64,000 nt of DNA from Pseudomonas quebecensis (GCF_026410085.1 NZ_CP112866.1:4153001-4217000); one strand, 5' to 3'; shown: positions 17,518 through 27,477, numbered from the stretch's first letter. Numbers and translations: made by a program. Notes: a model not told the origin generated them from the letters alone.

Positions 17518-18639
17518 TCAAAACGCTTCGCGACAGTCCTGCCAGCCGAGCCCGCTCTGCGCCGTTGCCTGCAACAACCAGGGCAACGCCACCCGCGCCT
17601 TGTCCTGCGTGTCATGAAACACAATCACCCCTTTGCGCCACAACAACATCAGCGTGAGCACGCGCTGCGCCGATTCTTGTGCCTTGAGCCTGCCCGGTTC
17701 ATCCTGGGAATCGATGTCCCACAACGCCACCTGCAAGCCCTGTGACTGGAAGAACCCCTGGCTGTCCGCGCGACGCTGACCATAAGGTGGGCGAAACAGT
17801 GGCACATAGTTTTCCGGCATCAGGTTCTGCGCCAGTGCAGCGCTGCGGGTAATCGAACTTTGCCAGTCCACCCAGTGGCTGTGGGAGCGGTACTGCCAGC
17901 CCTGGGTGCCCACGCACTGGCCTTGGTACAACGCCTGCACATCGGCGGCGGAGCTGCGCTCCAGGCGGGTCTGCAGGCTGCTGCCGAGGACAAAGAAAAT
18001 CCCGTTCATCTTCTGTTTGCGCAGATAGTCGGCGAGCCAATCAGTGTTGCCGGTGACAGGCGCGGGGCCGCCGTCGAAGGTCAGCAGGAACAAACGGTCA
18101 TTGAATTCATCGCCATTGCGCTCATGTTCGCCGAAGCGCGCGACTTCGCTGCCGATCTGCGGAAACAGCGCGGCCTTGCGCAGCAACTCGTCCAGGTAGC
18201 GCTCATGGAAGGCATGACTGGGGGCAGCCCAATCTATATAGAAGGAGTTTGCGCTGACCTCGAACTTGCCGGCCTCTTCGCGCAGGTCGTCCATGTTTTC
18301 CACCAGATAGCAGAAGGAGGCATCCACCTCGCAGCTCTGCTGGGCCACGCTGTAATTCTCCAGCAGGCGCCGCCACAGTTCACGACGCAGATCGTTGATG
18401 GCCGCTAGGTTGATGATCTTCAGCCCCAGCCGCTGCTTGAGCGCGGCGTCATCCTGAGTTTCGCTGGCCAGCAGGCTGTGAGCAAACATCAGGATTTCGG
18501 CACGCGAGCCCACATCGAACAATGCCGGGCTGGTGAGCTTTTCGGGCCAGGTGCCACGGTCCAGGCTGGCGACGTCCACCGACGCCGCCTGAGCGCTCAT
18601 GCACAACAGACCAGCGGACAATAAAAGCGCTATTCGCAC
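17518..18639 (-). CDS. Periplasmic polysaccharide-deacetylase-like (NodB fold) protein
   Basis: 373 residues with a signal peptide ([20 protein letters not shown]). A helical region covers ~25-165, and a NodB-homology domain ~170-373. Motif 3 FRPPYG, motif 4 WDIDSQD and motif 5 IVFHD are present. Motif 1 reads TFDGGP instead of TFDDGP, so the metal-binding second Asp is missing. Motif 2 is unusual (SHSHWVDW). It may have altered metal binding or be inactive. The substrate is unknown; peptidoglycan or an exopolysaccharide is plausible, and the alginate locus lies nearby. It is divergent from yaaA with 120 bases between. Confidence 0.8.
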   Translation of the reverse strand: MRIALLLSAGLLCMSAQAASVDVASLDRGTWPEKLTSPALFDVGSRAEILMFAHSLLASETQDDAALKQRLGLKIINLAAINDLRRELWRRLLENYSVAQQSCEVDASFCYLVENMDDLREEAGKFEVSANSFYIDWAAPSHAFHERYLDELLRKAALFPQIGSEVARFGEHERNGDEFNDRLFLLTFDGGPAPVTGNTDWLADYLRKQKMNGIFFVLGSSLQTRLERSSAADVQALYQGQCVGTQGWQYRSHSHWVDWQSSITRSAALAQNLMPENYVPLFRPPYGQRRADSQGFFQSQGLQVALWDIDSQDEPGRLKAQESAQRVLTLMLLWRKGVIVFHDTQDKARVALPWLLQATAQSGLGWQDCREAF

Positions 18640-18759
18640 ACAGGGTCTCCCTCTCCAGAACTACCGGCCATCATAGCGGATCGTGCCTATCGCCATCATA
18701 GGTGGAGTCAAATCGCCCAAGCCCCTAGAATCGCGCCCACGATTACAGGAGCCAACTTC

Positions 18760-19539
18760 ATGCTGATGGTGATTTCCCCCGCCAAAACCCTCGATTTCGA
18801 GTCAAAGCCGGTCACTGCGCGCTTCACCCAGCCGCAGTACCTGGACCACTCACAGGAACTGATCGAGCAACTGCGCCAGTTCAGCCCGGCGCAGATCAGC
18901 GAATTGATGCACGTCTCCGACAAGATCGGCGGCCTCAACGCCGCGCGTTTCGGCAGCTGGACACCGGCCTTTACGCCCGAAAATGCCAAGCAGGCCCTGC
19001 TGGCGTTCAAAGGCGACGTGTACACCGGCCTCAACGCCGACACCTTCAGCGACGCCGACTTCAGCTACGCCCAGGACCACCTGCGCATGCTCTCGGGCCT
19101 GTACGGCCTGCTGCGCCCGCTGGACCTGATGATGCCGTATCGCCTGGAGATGGGCACCAAGCTGGCCAACGCTCGTGGCAAGGACCTGTACGCCTTCTGG
19201 GGTACGCGGATCAGCGAATGGCTCAATGAAGCCCTCGCCGCGCAAGGTGATGATGTGCTGCTCAACCTGGCGTCCAACGAGTACTTCTCGGCGGTCAAAC
19301 GCACGGCCCTGAACGCCCGGATCATCAATACCGAGTTCAAGGACCTGAAAAACGGCCAGTACAAGATCATCAGTTTCTACGCGAAAAAAGCGCGGGGCAT
19401 GATGAGCCGCTTCGTGATCGAAGAACGCATCAACGACCCGGCCAAGCTTAAGGAGTTTGATGTACAGGGCTACCGCTTCAATGCGCAGCAGTCCAAACCG
19501 GACAACCTGGTGTTCCTGCGCGATCATGCACCGCAATAA
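18760..19539 (+). CDS. yaaA: Peroxide-stress protein YaaA (DUF328)
   Basis: A 259-residue cytoplasmic protein. It carries the family signatures [15 protein letters not shown] at the start, [31 protein letters not shown] in the centre and [15 protein letters not shown] near the end. YaaA limits free iron and DNA damage during hydrogen peroxide stress and has a DNA-binding fold in E. coli. Length and motifs are complete. A REP-like hairpin with T5 follows the stop and isolates it from the alginate control region. Confidence 0.93.
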   Translation: MLMVISPAKTLDFESKPVTARFTQPQYLDHSQELIEQLRQFSPAQISELMHVSDKIGGLNAARFGSWTPAFTPENAKQALLAFKGDVYTGLNADTFSDADFSYAQDHLRMLSGLYGLLRPLDLMMPYRLEMGTKLANARGKDLYAFWGTRISEWLNEALAAQGDDVLLNLASNEYFSAVKRTALNARIINTEFKDLKNGQYKIISFYAKKARGMMSRFVIEERINDPAKLKEFDVQGYRFNAQQSKPDNLVFLRDHAPQ

Positions 19540-19572
19540 GGCCGTACCAGCCTTTCTCAGACAATGAAATCC

Positions 19573-19606
19573 AAATGTGGGAGGGGGCAAGCCCCTCCCA
19601 CATTTT
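19573..19606 (+). terminator. REP-like hairpin terminator after yaaA
   Basis: A near-perfect stem (AAATGTGGGAGGGG paired with CCCCTCCCACATTT, tiny loop) is followed by T5. The core is a common fluorescens-group REP sequence and serves here as a bidirectional terminator-like structure. Confidence 0.7.
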
Positions 19607-19707
19607 TGATTGCACTTCAGACAAAATCGCCATTTATTTGACGTCAAAAAATATCACAACACAACCCTATCAATAGTTTCACTCGACATTCATCGAATTT
19701 TTTCGTA

Positions 19708-19815
19708 GTGGCACTGGTTTTTTTTAACACTAGTGGCACAAAACTATCCCTGCGTGCCAACTCCCCATAACTACTGGCCCAAATAGCAAGTGCTATCAAT
19801 ATAGTACTAGTGCCA
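19708..19815. promoter_or_regulatory. Cluster of GTGGCAC / GTGCCA boxes upstream of the algD promoter
   Basis: Two direct GTGGCAC copies (19708-19714 and 19733-19739) and two inverted GTGCCA copies (19754-19759 and 19810-19815) lie 50-160 bases upstream of the AlgU -35 element. Repeated inverted TGGCA-type half-sites suit a dimeric or oligomeric activator; AmrZ (AlgZ), a ribbon-helix-helix activator of algD, is the leading candidate. Protein identity is inferred. Confidence 0.45.
19789..19808. promoter_or_regulatory. 20-bp imperfect palindrome upstream of algD promoter
   Basis: AGTGCTAT-CAAT-ATAGTACT, with one mismatch in eight pairs, is centred about 66 bases upstream of the -35 hexamer. 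The placement suits an activator operator. No known regulator is assigned. Confidence 0.4.
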
Positions 19816-19862
19816 TCTCTGCTCGTATTTCAAGAAATTTCAGGAAACAGGATGAGCGGCCA

Positions 19863-19890
19863 GGAACTTCGTCCTAAAGCGCCGCTCATA
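19863..19890 (+). promoter_or_regulatory. AlgU (sigma-22) promoter of the alginate operon
   Basis: GGAACTT at 19863-19869 and TCATA at 19886-19890 are separated by 16 bases, a close match to the AlgU/RpoE-type GAACTT-N16/17-TCtrA consensus. It predicts transcription from about 19897 and a leader of roughly 480 bases before algD, comparable to the long algD leader of P. aeruginosa. No convincing AlgR box (CCGTTCGTC) was found by eye. Confidence 0.75.
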
Positions 19891-20012
19891 CCACCGGTAA
19901 CGAAATTCTCTGATGCTGTAAGAGATGACTTACATGGCGACCAAAGGAAGTAGCAAAGTTGTCACATTAACTTTGACTCATGGGTCATATTACCGACTGA
20001 CTAGTTAAAGGC

Positions 20013-20032
20013 GGCAATAAGGAAGTATTGCC
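20013..20032 (+). promoter_or_regulatory. Rsm/CsrA-like hairpin in the algD leader
   Basis: A seven-pair stem, GGCAATA with TATTGCC, closes a hexaloop AGGAAG that presents GGA. The core AUAAGGAAGU matches the RsmE/RsmA consensus (A/U)CANGGANG(U/A) except for one base. It lies about 120 bases after the predicted transcription start and 344 bases before the algD ATG, so it could bind Rsm proteins in the mRNA leader. The remainder of the 19607-20375 gap shows no gene. Confidence 0.5.
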
Positions 20033-20375
20033 ACGAACTATAAGGCCAAGGCTGCGCTTACCCCAATGGGTCAGTGATACATCCCAAGGTTTTGATTTTT
20101 ATAGGCTTATTGCCTCTATCAAAGCTCTGTGGCACTGGCGCCAGGCCCTTCTCCCAGGAAGGCCGGCTGCATTTGAGGGCAAGCCCCAATAACAAGGCCA
20201 TGTTGCGCCCTACTTGAGTGCAATTATTAGTCACTCACTATTTAACATGCCTGTACGCGGCAAGTCGGCGTCTATTCGCCCAACTTCCGCGGGCATCAGT
20301 GACGCTTGCAAACATGAACTCCGGCCATTTATTGGCATGATTAACACCGTCTTCAATGACAACGAGGTAAATGCG

Positions 20376-21692
20376 ATGCGCATCAGCATATTTGGTTTGG
20401 GTTACGTTGGCGCTGTCTGTGCCGGTTGCCTGTCTGCCCGTGGCCACGAAGTAGTCGGCGTGGACATTTCCAAGGAAAAGATCGACCTGATCAACGCCGG
20501 CAAATCGCCAATCGTTGAACCGGGTCTGGGCGAATTGTTGAGCCAGGGTATCCAAACGGGTCGACTGCGCGGCACCACCAACTTCGCCGAAGCCATCCGC
20601 GATACCGACCTGTCGATGATTTGCGTCGGCACGCCAAGCAAGAAAAACGGCGACCTGGAACTCAACTACATCGAGTCGGTATGCCGCGAGATCGGTTTTG
20701 TTCTGCGTGACAAGACCACCCGCCACACCATCGTGGTGCGCAGCACCGTGCTGCCGGGCACCGTGGCCAACGTTGTGATCCCGATCCTGGAAGACTGCTC
20801 CGGCAAGAAAGCCGGCGTCGACTTCGGCGTCGCGGTCAACCCGGAATTCCTGCGTGAATCCACCGCCATCGCCGACTACGACCTGCCACCGATGACCGTC
20901 ATCGGCGAGTTCGACAAAGCCTCCGGCGATGTCCTGCAGTCGCTGTACGAAGAACTCGATGCACCGATCATCCGCAAGGACATCGCCGTTGCCGAGATGA
21001 TCAAGTACACCTGCAACGTGTGGCACGCCACCAAGGTCACCTTCGCCAACGAGATCGGCAACATTGCCAAGGCCGTCGGCGTCGACGGTCGCGAAGTGAT
21101 GGAAGTGGTCTGCCAGGACAAGACCCTCAACCTGTCCCAGTACTACATGCGTCCAGGCTTCGCGTTCGGCGGCTCGTGCCTGCCCAAGGACGTGCGTGCC
21201 CTGACCTACCGCGCCGGCTCCCTGGACGTGGAAGCACCGCTGCTCAACTCGCTGATGCGCAGTAACGAGTCCCAGGTGCAGAACGCCTTCGACATCGTCG
21301 CCGGCCACGACAAGCGCAAAGTCGCCCTGCTGGGCCTGAGCTTCAAGGCCGGTACCGACGACCTGCGCGAAAGCCCGCTGGTAGAGCTGGCCGAAATGCT
21401 GATCGGCAAGGGCTACGACCTGAGCATCTACGACAGCAACGTCGAGTACGCCCGTGTCCACGGCGCGAACAAGGACTACATCGAAGGCAAGATCCCGCAC
21501 GTGTCGTCCCTGCTCAACTCGGACTTCGACGATGTGATCAACAACTCCGACGTGATCATCCTGGGCAACCGCGACGAGAAGTTCCGCGCCCTGGCCCATA
21601 ACGCGCCGGACGGCAAGCAAGTGGTCGACCTGGTGGGCTTCATGTCCAAGGCCACCAGCGTGAGCGGCCGCACTGAAGGCATTTGTTGGTAA
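20376..21692 (+). CDS. algD: GDP-mannose 6-dehydrogenase AlgD
   Basis: A 438-residue NAD-dependent four-electron dehydrogenase that commits GDP-mannose to GDP-mannuronate, the alginate precursor. It shows the Rossmann start MRISIFGLGYVGAVCAGCLS, the catalytic Cys in FGGSCLPKDVRAL, and C-terminal LLGLSFKAGTDDLRESPLVE. Start 20376 is preceded by GAGGT; the reading frame is open further upstream to 20214, but that segment is leader sequence. It is the first gene of the operon driven from the AlgU promoter near 19863. Confidence 0.97.
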   Translation: MRISIFGLGYVGAVCAGCLSARGHEVVGVDISKEKIDLINAGKSPIVEPGLGELLSQGIQTGRLRGTTNFAEAIRDTDLSMICVGTPSKKNGDLELNYIESVCREIGFVLRDKTTRHTIVVRSTVLPGTVANVVIPILEDCSGKKAGVDFGVAVNPEFLRESTAIADYDLPPMTVIGEFDKASGDVLQSLYEELDAPIIRKDIAVAEMIKYTCNVWHATKVTFANEIGNIAKAVGVDGREVMEVVCQDKTLNLSQYYMRPGFAFGGSCLPKDVRALTYRAGSLDVEAPLLNSLMRSNESQVQNAFDIVAGHDKRKVALLGLSFKAGTDDLRESPLVELAEMLIGKGYDLSIYDSNVEYARVHGANKDYIEGKIPHVSSLLNSDFDDVINNSDVIILGNRDEKFRALAHNAPDGKQVVDLVGFMSKATSVSGRTEGICW

Positions 21693-21709
21693 GGGGCAGC
21701 GGCTAGTTT

Positions 21710-21766
21710 CAAGCGGCAAGCGGCAAGTTAGAAGCGATCGTTTTTCAGCTTATAGCTTGCCGCTTG
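21710..21766. repeat. Inverted repeat CAAGCGGCAAG in the algD-alg8 gap
   Basis: CAAGCGGCAAG (21710-21720) and its exact complement CTTGCCGCTTG (21756-21766) flank a 35-base loop; the left arm is followed by a partial CGGCAAG repeat. There is no T-tract. The mRNA hairpin could protect the algD message or reduce read-through into alg8. Confidence 0.7.
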
Positions 21767-21796
21767 TGGCCCTACTCCCCCGTGACGGACACAAAT

Positions 21797-23266
21797 ATGC
21801 AACGGTTAAACCAAGCCACTGGCTGGCTAGTATTTCTGGCGCTTTTAGCGCTTCTAGCTCTGGCTTTGCCAGCCAGCACATTCGACTCCGAGTCGAAGAA
21901 TTTTATTTTCCTGATTGGCGCCGTCGGTATCTGGCGCTACTCGATGGGTGCTACGCATTTCTTTCGCGGCATGCTGTTCCTGTATGTGGTCTACCCGCAC
22001 CTGCGCCGCAAAGTCCGCAAGCTGGGCAAGGCCGCCGACCCGTCCCATGTGTTCCTGATGGTCACCAGTTTCCGCATCGATGCGCTGACCACCGCGCAGG
22101 TGTACAGCTCGGTGATTCGCGAAGCGATCGACTGTGGCTTCCCGACCACGGTGGTCTGCTCGCTGGTGGAGATGTCCGATGAGCTGCTGGTCAAGAGCCT
22201 TTGGGAAAAGATGAACCCACCGGAACACGTCAAGCTCGACTTCGTGCGTATCGCCGGCACCGGTAAGCGCGACGGCCTGGCCTTTGGTTTCCGTGCCATT
22301 TCGCGTCACTTGCCGGATGACCGCGCGGTCGTGGCGGTGATCGACGGCGACACCGTGCTCGCCGAAGGCGTTGTGCGCAAGACCGTGCCGTGGTTCCAGC
22401 TGTTCGGCAACGTCGGCGGCCTCACCACCAACGAGTTCTGCGAAGTGCGCGGCGGTTACATCATGAGCGAATGGCACAAGCTGCGGTTCGCCCAACGCCA
22501 CATCAACATGTGCTCCATGGCCCTGTCCAAGCGCGTACTGACCATGACCGGTCGCATGTCGGTGTTCCGTGCGAGTGTGGTCACCGACCCGGGCTTTATC
22601 GCCGACGTGGAAAGCGACTCGCTGCAGCACTGGCGCCTGGGCCGCTTCAAGTTCCTCACCGGTGATGACAAGTCCAGCTGGTTCAGCCTGATGCGCCTGG
22701 GCTACGACACGTTCTACGTGCCGGATGCCGCGATCAACACCGTGGAACACCCGCCGGAAAAGAGCTTTATCAAGGCCAGCCGCAAGCTGATGTTCCGCTG
22801 GTACGGCAACAACCTGCGCCAGAACTCCCGTGCCCTGGGCCTGGGTGTGCGTCGCCTGGGTCTGTTCACCAGCATCGTGTTGTTCGACCAGCGCGTGTCG
22901 ATGTGGACTTCGCTGCTCGGCCTGACCGTGGCAATCATCGCCACCTTCAAGTACGGCGGCGCATTCATCCTGGCGTACCTGCTGTGGATCGGCATCACCC
23001 GCCTGATCCTGACCCTGCTGCTGTCGTGCTCCGGCCACAAGATCGGCCCGGCCTACCCGCTGATTCTCTATTACAACCAGATCATGGGCGCGCTGGTGAA
23101 GATCTACGTGTTCTTCCGCCTTGATCAACAGTCCTGGACTCGCCAGGACACCAAACTGACCCGCGATTTGGCCAGCTTTCAGCGTTGGTTCAACACCTGG
23201 TCGTCTCGGACCATGACCTTCTCCGCCGGCAGCATTTTCGTCGCCGTGTTGCTGATGATGGTCTGA
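21797..23266 (+). CDS. alg8: Alginate polymerase glycosyltransferase Alg8
   Basis: A 489-residue inner-membrane family-2 glycosyltransferase that polymerises GDP-mannuronate to polymannuronate. It has N-terminal membrane helices ([35 protein letters not shown]), a GT-A domain with [14 protein letters not shown] (metal/nucleotide binding) and [12 protein letters not shown] (product-side motif), and C-terminal membrane helices. The ATG at 21797 gives the N-terminus expected from P. aeruginosa Alg8. An in-frame GTG at 21782 is possible, and neither has a strong Shine-Dalgarno. It is separated from algD by a hairpin repeat. Confidence 0.95.
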   Translation: MQRLNQATGWLVFLALLALLALALPASTFDSESKNFIFLIGAVGIWRYSMGATHFFRGMLFLYVVYPHLRRKVRKLGKAADPSHVFLMVTSFRIDALTTAQVYSSVIREAIDCGFPTTVVCSLVEMSDELLVKSLWEKMNPPEHVKLDFVRIAGTGKRDGLAFGFRAISRHLPDDRAVVAVIDGDTVLAEGVVRKTVPWFQLFGNVGGLTTNEFCEVRGGYIMSEWHKLRFAQRHINMCSMALSKRVLTMTGRMSVFRASVVTDPGFIADVESDSLQHWRLGRFKFLTGDDKSSWFSLMRLGYDTFYVPDAAINTVEHPPEKSFIKASRKLMFRWYGNNLRQNSRALGLGVRRLGLFTSIVLFDQRVSMWTSLLGLTVAIIATFKYGGAFILAYLLWIGITRLILTLLLSCSGHKIGPAYPLILYYNQIMGALVKIYVFFRLDQQSWTRQDTKLTRDLASFQRWFNTWSSRTMTFSAGSIFVAVLLMMV

Positions 23267-23303
23267 CCCAGCCAAGCCTGAATTAACTAGGAACTAGAAC
23301 ACT

Positions 23304-24470
23304 ATGAACAGCCAAGTAAACGCCAACGTTGTCCACGAATCCGAAGCTCAGCGCCAGCACGCCCGCGTGAAAATCCCGGCCAAACTGCGCTTTTTCAACA
23401 CCGACCGCAGCCAGACTGAAGCACGGGTGATCGACCTGTCCGCCGGCGGCCTGGCGTTCACCGCCACGCAGCCGCTGAACGTCGGTGAAGTGCACAAGGG
23501 TCGCCTGCAATTTGTCATCGATAACCTCGGCCTGGCCATGGATGTCGAGCTGCAGATCCGCTCCTACGACCGCCAGACCGGCCGCACCGGTTGCCAGTTC
23601 CAGAACCTCGACGCCCAGGATATCTCCACCCTGCGCCACCTGATCACCTCGCACTTGTCCGGTGACATCGTGACCATGGGCGACGTACTGGCGACCCTGC
23701 AGCGCGACAACTTCACCAAGGCGCGCAAGGTCAAGGACGGCGGCAGCAACATGAGCGCCTTCGGTCGCCTGCGTGCCGTGACCTTCAGCCTGGCGATCTT
23801 CCTGGTGGGCCTGGCGGCGTTCGGGTTTGTCTTCAAGTCGATCTACGGCATGTACTTTGTCAGCCACGCCCAGGCCGGCCTGGTCAGCGTACCGGGCATG
23901 AACGTGACCATGCCGCGCGACGGCACCGTGCAAAGCCTGCTCAAAGGTGATGCGGTGGCCGCCAAGGGCGCGCCGCTGGCCACCTTCAGCACCAGCATGC
24001 TCGACGTGCTCAAGGGCCACCTCGACGAAGACCAACTGCAACCGGCCAAGGTCGAAGAACTGTTCGGCAAGCAAATGACCGGCACCCTGACGTCGCCGTG
24101 CGATTGCGTGGTAGCGCAGCAACTGGTCGCCGACGGCCAATACGCCAGCAAGGGCGACGTGATCTTCCAACTGGTGCCACGTGGCAGCCAGGCCAACGTC
24201 GAAGCGCGCTTCACGTACCGCCAGTTCGCCGACGTGCGCCCAGGTACGCCGGTGAGCTTCCAGGTCGCCGACGAAGAACAACTGCGCACCGGCACCATCG
24301 TCAGCAGCACCAGCCTGAACAGCGCCGACCTGTCCTCCGACATCCGCGTGCAGATCAAGCCTGACGCGCCGCTGGACAGCACCTACGCCGGTCGCCCGGT
24401 GGAAGTGACCAGCGACCGTGGCCCGTCGCTGAACTGGCTGATCGACAAAGCCATGGCTCACGGTCTGTAA
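23304..24470 (+). CDS. alg44: Alginate co-polymerase and c-di-GMP receptor Alg44
   Basis: 388 residues. A cytoplasmic PilZ domain (~15-120) has the c-di-GMP binding RQHAR followed by DLSAGGLAF. One membrane helix lies near 155-180 (FSLAIFLVGLAAFGFVFKSI). A periplasmic HlyD-like domain follows, with lipoyl-like halves around VPGMNVTMPRDGTVQSL and LTSPCDCVVAQQLVADGQY. Binding of c-di-GMP to PilZ activates Alg8 polymerisation. The diguanylate cyclase at 61122 is one possible local source of the signal, though nothing shows specificity. Confidence 0.96.
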   Translation: MNSQVNANVVHESEAQRQHARVKIPAKLRFFNTDRSQTEARVIDLSAGGLAFTATQPLNVGEVHKGRLQFVIDNLGLAMDVELQIRSYDRQTGRTGCQFQNLDAQDISTLRHLITSHLSGDIVTMGDVLATLQRDNFTKARKVKDGGSNMSAFGRLRAVTFSLAIFLVGLAAFGFVFKSIYGMYFVSHAQAGLVSVPGMNVTMPRDGTVQSLLKGDAVAAKGAPLATFSTSMLDVLKGHLDEDQLQPAKVEELFGKQMTGTLTSPCDCVVAQQLVADGQYASKGDVIFQLVPRGSQANVEARFTYRQFADVRPGTPVSFQVADEEQLRTGTIVSSTSLNSADLSSDIRVQIKPDAPLDSTYAGRPVEVTSDRGPSLNWLIDKAMAHGL

Positions 24471-24484
24471 GCGAGGACATGCCT

Positions 24485-25993
24485 GTGACTCTTCCGAATA
24501 CACCGTTGACCAATGTGGGAGCCGGGCTTGCCCGCGATGGGATCGACTCGGTACATCTGCAACACCGAGGTGCCCGTATCGCAGGCAAGCCAGCTCCTTC
24601 CAGATCGCACTTCGCCTCGGCTTACTGCGCACTGGCCCTGGCTATCTCGCTGGCCGGTTGCGCCGGCCTGCCCGACCAACGTCTGGCCAACGAAGCGCTC
24701 AAGCGTGGCGACACCGTCACCGCGCAGCAGAATTACCAGCAACTGGCCGACCTGGGCTACAGCGAGGCCCAGGTGGGCCTGGCCGATATCCAGGTAGGCA
24801 CCCGCGACCCGGCGCAGATCAAACAGGCCGAGGCCACGTACCGCGCCGCAGCGGATACCTCGCCTCGCGCCCAGGCGCGCCTGGGTCGCCTGCTGGTGGC
24901 CAAGCCCGGCGCTACCGAGGCCGAGCACCACGAAGCCGAAACCCTGCTGAAAAAAGCCTTTGCCAATGGCGAAGGCAACACCCTGATTCCCCTGGCGATG
25001 CTGTACCTGCAATACCCTCACAGCTTTCCCAACGTGAATGCCCAGCAGCAGATCAGCCAGTGGCAGGCGGCGGGTTACCCGGAAGCGGGCCTGGCCCAGG
25101 TGCTGCTGTATCGCACCCAGAACACCTACGATCAGCATCTGGATGATGTGGAGCGCATCTGCAAAGCCGCGCTGAGCACCACCGACATTTGCTACGTCGA
25201 ACTGGCCACGGTCTACCAGAAGAAAGCCGAGCCGGAAAAACAGGCCGAACTGCTCAAGCAGATGGAAGCCGGCTACAGCCGTGGCACTGTCACCGCTCAA
25301 CGGGTCGACAGCGTTGCCCGCGTATTGGGTGATGCCTCCCTGGGCAAGACCGACGAGAAAACCGCCCAGGCCCTGCTGGAAAAAATCGCCCCCGGCTACC
25401 CGGCTTCCTGGGTCAGCCTGGCGCAACTGCTCTACGACTTCCCCGAACTGGGCGACGTCGAGCAAATGATGAAATACCTGGACAACGGCCGCGCCGCCGA
25501 CCAGCCGCGCGCTGAACTGTTGCTGGGCAAGCTCTATTACGAAGGCAAGTGGGTGCCGGCCGATGCCAAGGCTGCCGAGGCGCATTTCGAAAAGGCCGTA
25601 GGCAAGGAAGTGGCCGCCGATTACTACCTCGGCCAGATCTATCGCCGTGGCTACCTGGGCAAGGTCTACCCGCAAAAGGCCCTGGACCACTTGCTGACCG
25701 CTGCGCGCAACGGCCAGAACAGCGCCGATTTCGCCATCGCCCAATTGTTTTCCCAAGGCAAGGGCACCAAGCCCGACCCTGTCAATGCGTATGTCTTCGG
25801 CCAGTTGGCCAAGGCCCAGGACACGCCGCAGGCCAATGACCTGGCCGCTCAACTCGAAGCCCCGCTGACTCCTGAACAACGCGCCCAAGGCCAACGCCTG
25901 GTGCAACAGGAGCTGGCCGCACGCGGCACCCTGGCCCAAAGCACGCTGCAACTGCACGCCCTGCAAGAAGAAGACGGCGAGGAATCCCTATGA
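24485..25993 (+). CDS. algK: Alginate export lipoprotein AlgK with a REPIN-encoded N-terminal extension
   Basis: About 502 residues. The mature part is an outer-membrane TPR/Sel1-repeat lipoprotein ([19 protein letters not shown] onward; [11 protein letters not shown] near the end) that assists AlgE and the periplasmic complex. The lipobox is ISLAGC. The region before the signal core is unusual: an 85-base REPIN lies in frame and encodes about 28 residues ([11 protein letters not shown] to RIAGKPAPS), so the signal peptide is about 55 residues long instead of ~27. GAGGA is seven bases before a GTG at 24485, which is preferred over the ATG at 24479 with only one base spacing. No in-frame start lies between the REPIN and the signal core. 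Confidence 0.92.
   Translation: MTLPNTPLTNVGAGLARDGIDSVHLQHRGARIAGKPAPSRSHFASAYCALALAISLAGCAGLPDQRLANEALKRGDTVTAQQNYQQLADLGYSEAQVGLADIQVGTRDPAQIKQAEATYRAAADTSPRAQARLGRLLVAKPGATEAEHHEAETLLKKAFANGEGNTLIPLAMLYLQYPHSFPNVNAQQQISQWQAAGYPEAGLAQVLLYRTQNTYDQHLDDVERICKAALSTTDICYVELATVYQKKAEPEKQAELLKQMEAGYSRGTVTAQRVDSVARVLGDASLGKTDEKTAQALLEKIAPGYPASWVSLAQLLYDFPELGDVEQMMKYLDNGRAADQPRAELLLGKLYYEGKWVPADAKAAEAHFEKAVGKEVAADYYLGQIYRRGYLGKVYPQKALDHLLTAARNGQNSADFAIAQLFSQGKGTKPDPVNAYVFGQLAKAQDTPQANDLAAQLEAPLTPEQRAQGQRLVQQELAARGTLAQSTLQLHALQEEDGEESL
24514..24598. repeat. REPIN inside the 5' coding region of algK
   Basis: Two inverted REP halves, TGTGGGAGCCGGGCTTGCCC and the complement of GGAGCTGGCTTGCCTGCGAT, enclose an inner palindromic loop (GACTCGGT and ACCGAGGT). 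This is the common fluorescens-group REPIN architecture. It is read through in frame within algK. Confidence 0.85.
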
Positions 25994-27477
25994 AGCTCAA
26001 CCCATTCGTCAAGGCCGGTATCGGCCTGACCTTCGCCCTGCTGTGGTCGTGCCCGACCCTGGCCGCGCTGACCGAAGCCAAGAACTTCGGCCTGGAAGTC
26101 AAAGCCACCGCACAGTCCGAAGACGACCGCGACCTCGGCACCCAGAAAGGCGGCGACGTCAACGGTGTCGGCCTGGACCTGCGCCCGTGGATCTACGGCG
26201 AGAGCGGTAACTGGAGCGGCTATGCGATGGGCCAGGCGGTGGTGTCGAGCGACATCATCGAGACCGACACCCTGCAACAGTCGGCCGACGATGCAAACCA
26301 GCAAACCACCAACAACGACCGCAAGGCCAAGAAAAACTACCTGGCGATGCGCGAGTTCTGGGTCGGCTACAGCGGCTTCACGCCCTACCCCGGCGAGATT
26401 CTCAAGTTCGGTCGTCAACGCCTGCGCAACGACGACGGCCAGTGGCGCGACACCAATATCGAGGCGCTGAACTGGACCTTCGACACCACCTTGCTCAAGG
26501 CCAATGTGGGCGCCGCCGAACGTTTCAGCGAATACCGCACCGACCTCAAGGAACTGTCGCCCAAGGACAAGGACCGCCAGCACTTCTACGCCGATGCGTC
26601 CTACCAGTGGATGCCGGGCCAGTGGATCGGCCTGCGCGGCCATCACACCCATGACGACGGCAAGCTGGATTACCCGGAACCGGGCGTGCCCACCGACTCG
26701 TTGGACAAACGCGAGAACGGCGACCTGACCTGGCTCGGCATCGAAGCCAACAGCGACGCCTACAACTGGCGCAACACCAACACCGTCAACTACTGGGCCA
26801 GCATCACCGGCATGCAGGGCGACCGCGACACGGTCAACGCCCTCAAAGCAGACGGCAGCCGCCCGGACCAGGCCAAGCGCAGCGATGACGTGAACGGCTG
26901 GGCCACCGACCTGGGTATTCGCCTGCGTCTCGACCCGCAGTGGCAAGTGGGTGCGGCGTATGCCCGCGCCAGCGCCGAATACGAACAGAACGGCCTGCAG
27001 AGCAACCGCTCGAATTGGACCGGCACCCAGTCCCGCGTGCACCGCTTCGGCGAAGCGTTTCGCGGCGAGATGAACAACATGCAGTCCATGAGCCTGTTCG
27101 GTTCCTGGCAGCTGCGCGAGGACTACGACGCCAGCCTGGTGTACCACAAGTTCTGGCGCGTGGACGGCAACAAGCCGGTGGGCAGCAATGGCATCGATGC
27201 GGTGCAGAACAACACCGATGACGTGACCGGCGCGATCCTGTCCAGCACCTCGCTGCCGCTGGAAGATGGCAAGAAAGACCTGGGCCAGGAGATGGACTTG
27301 GTGGTCACCAAGTACTTCAAGACCGGCCTGCTGCCGGCCGCGCTCAGCCAGTCGATCGACGAGCCGTCGGCGTTGGTGCGGTTCCGTGCCGGTGTGTTCA
27401 AACCGGGTGACGCCTACGGCAGCCAGGTCGACTCGTACATGCATCGCGCGTTTGTCGACGTGATCTGGAAATTCTGA
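25990..27477 (+). CDS. algE: Outer-membrane alginate porin AlgE
   Basis: A 495-residue beta-barrel with a signal peptide ([20 protein letters not shown], then [14 protein letters not shown]). Alternating amphipathic strands run throughout, and it ends in the C-terminal aromatic signature VDVIWKF needed for Bam-dependent insertion. AlgE is the selective 18-stranded exit pore for acetylated alginate. The ATG overlaps the algK stop (ATGA), suggesting coupled translation with its partner lipoprotein. Confidence 0.96.
   Translation: MKLNPFVKAGIGLTFALLWSCPTLAALTEAKNFGLEVKATAQSEDDRDLGTQKGGDVNGVGLDLRPWIYGESGNWSGYAMGQAVVSSDIIETDTLQQSADDANQQTTNNDRKAKKNYLAMREFWVGYSGFTPYPGEILKFGRQRLRNDDGQWRDTNIEALNWTFDTTLLKANVGAAERFSEYRTDLKELSPKDKDRQHFYADASYQWMPGQWIGLRGHHTHDDGKLDYPEPGVPTDSLDKRENGDLTWLGIEANSDAYNWRNTNTVNYWASITGMQGDRDTVNALKADGSRPDQAKRSDDVNGWATDLGIRLRLDPQWQVGAAYARASAEYEQNGLQSNRSNWTGTQSRVHRFGEAFRGEMNNMQSMSLFGSWQLREDYDASLVYHKFWRVDGNKPVGSNGIDAVQNNTDDVTGAILSSTSLPLEDGKKDLGQEMDLVVTKYFKTGLLPAALSQSIDEPSALVRFRAGVFKPGDAYGSQVDSYMHRAFVDVIWKF

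Noticed and set aside
19607..19862. AlgR binding sites (CCGTTCGTC type) upstream of algD
   Set aside because: No convincing match on either strand; the nearest TTCGTCC (19868-19874) lacks the ACCG half.
20214..20375. Extended N-terminus for AlgD
   Set aside because: The frame is open, but the segment lies in the leader, lacks family similarity and is followed by the proper start with GAGGT.
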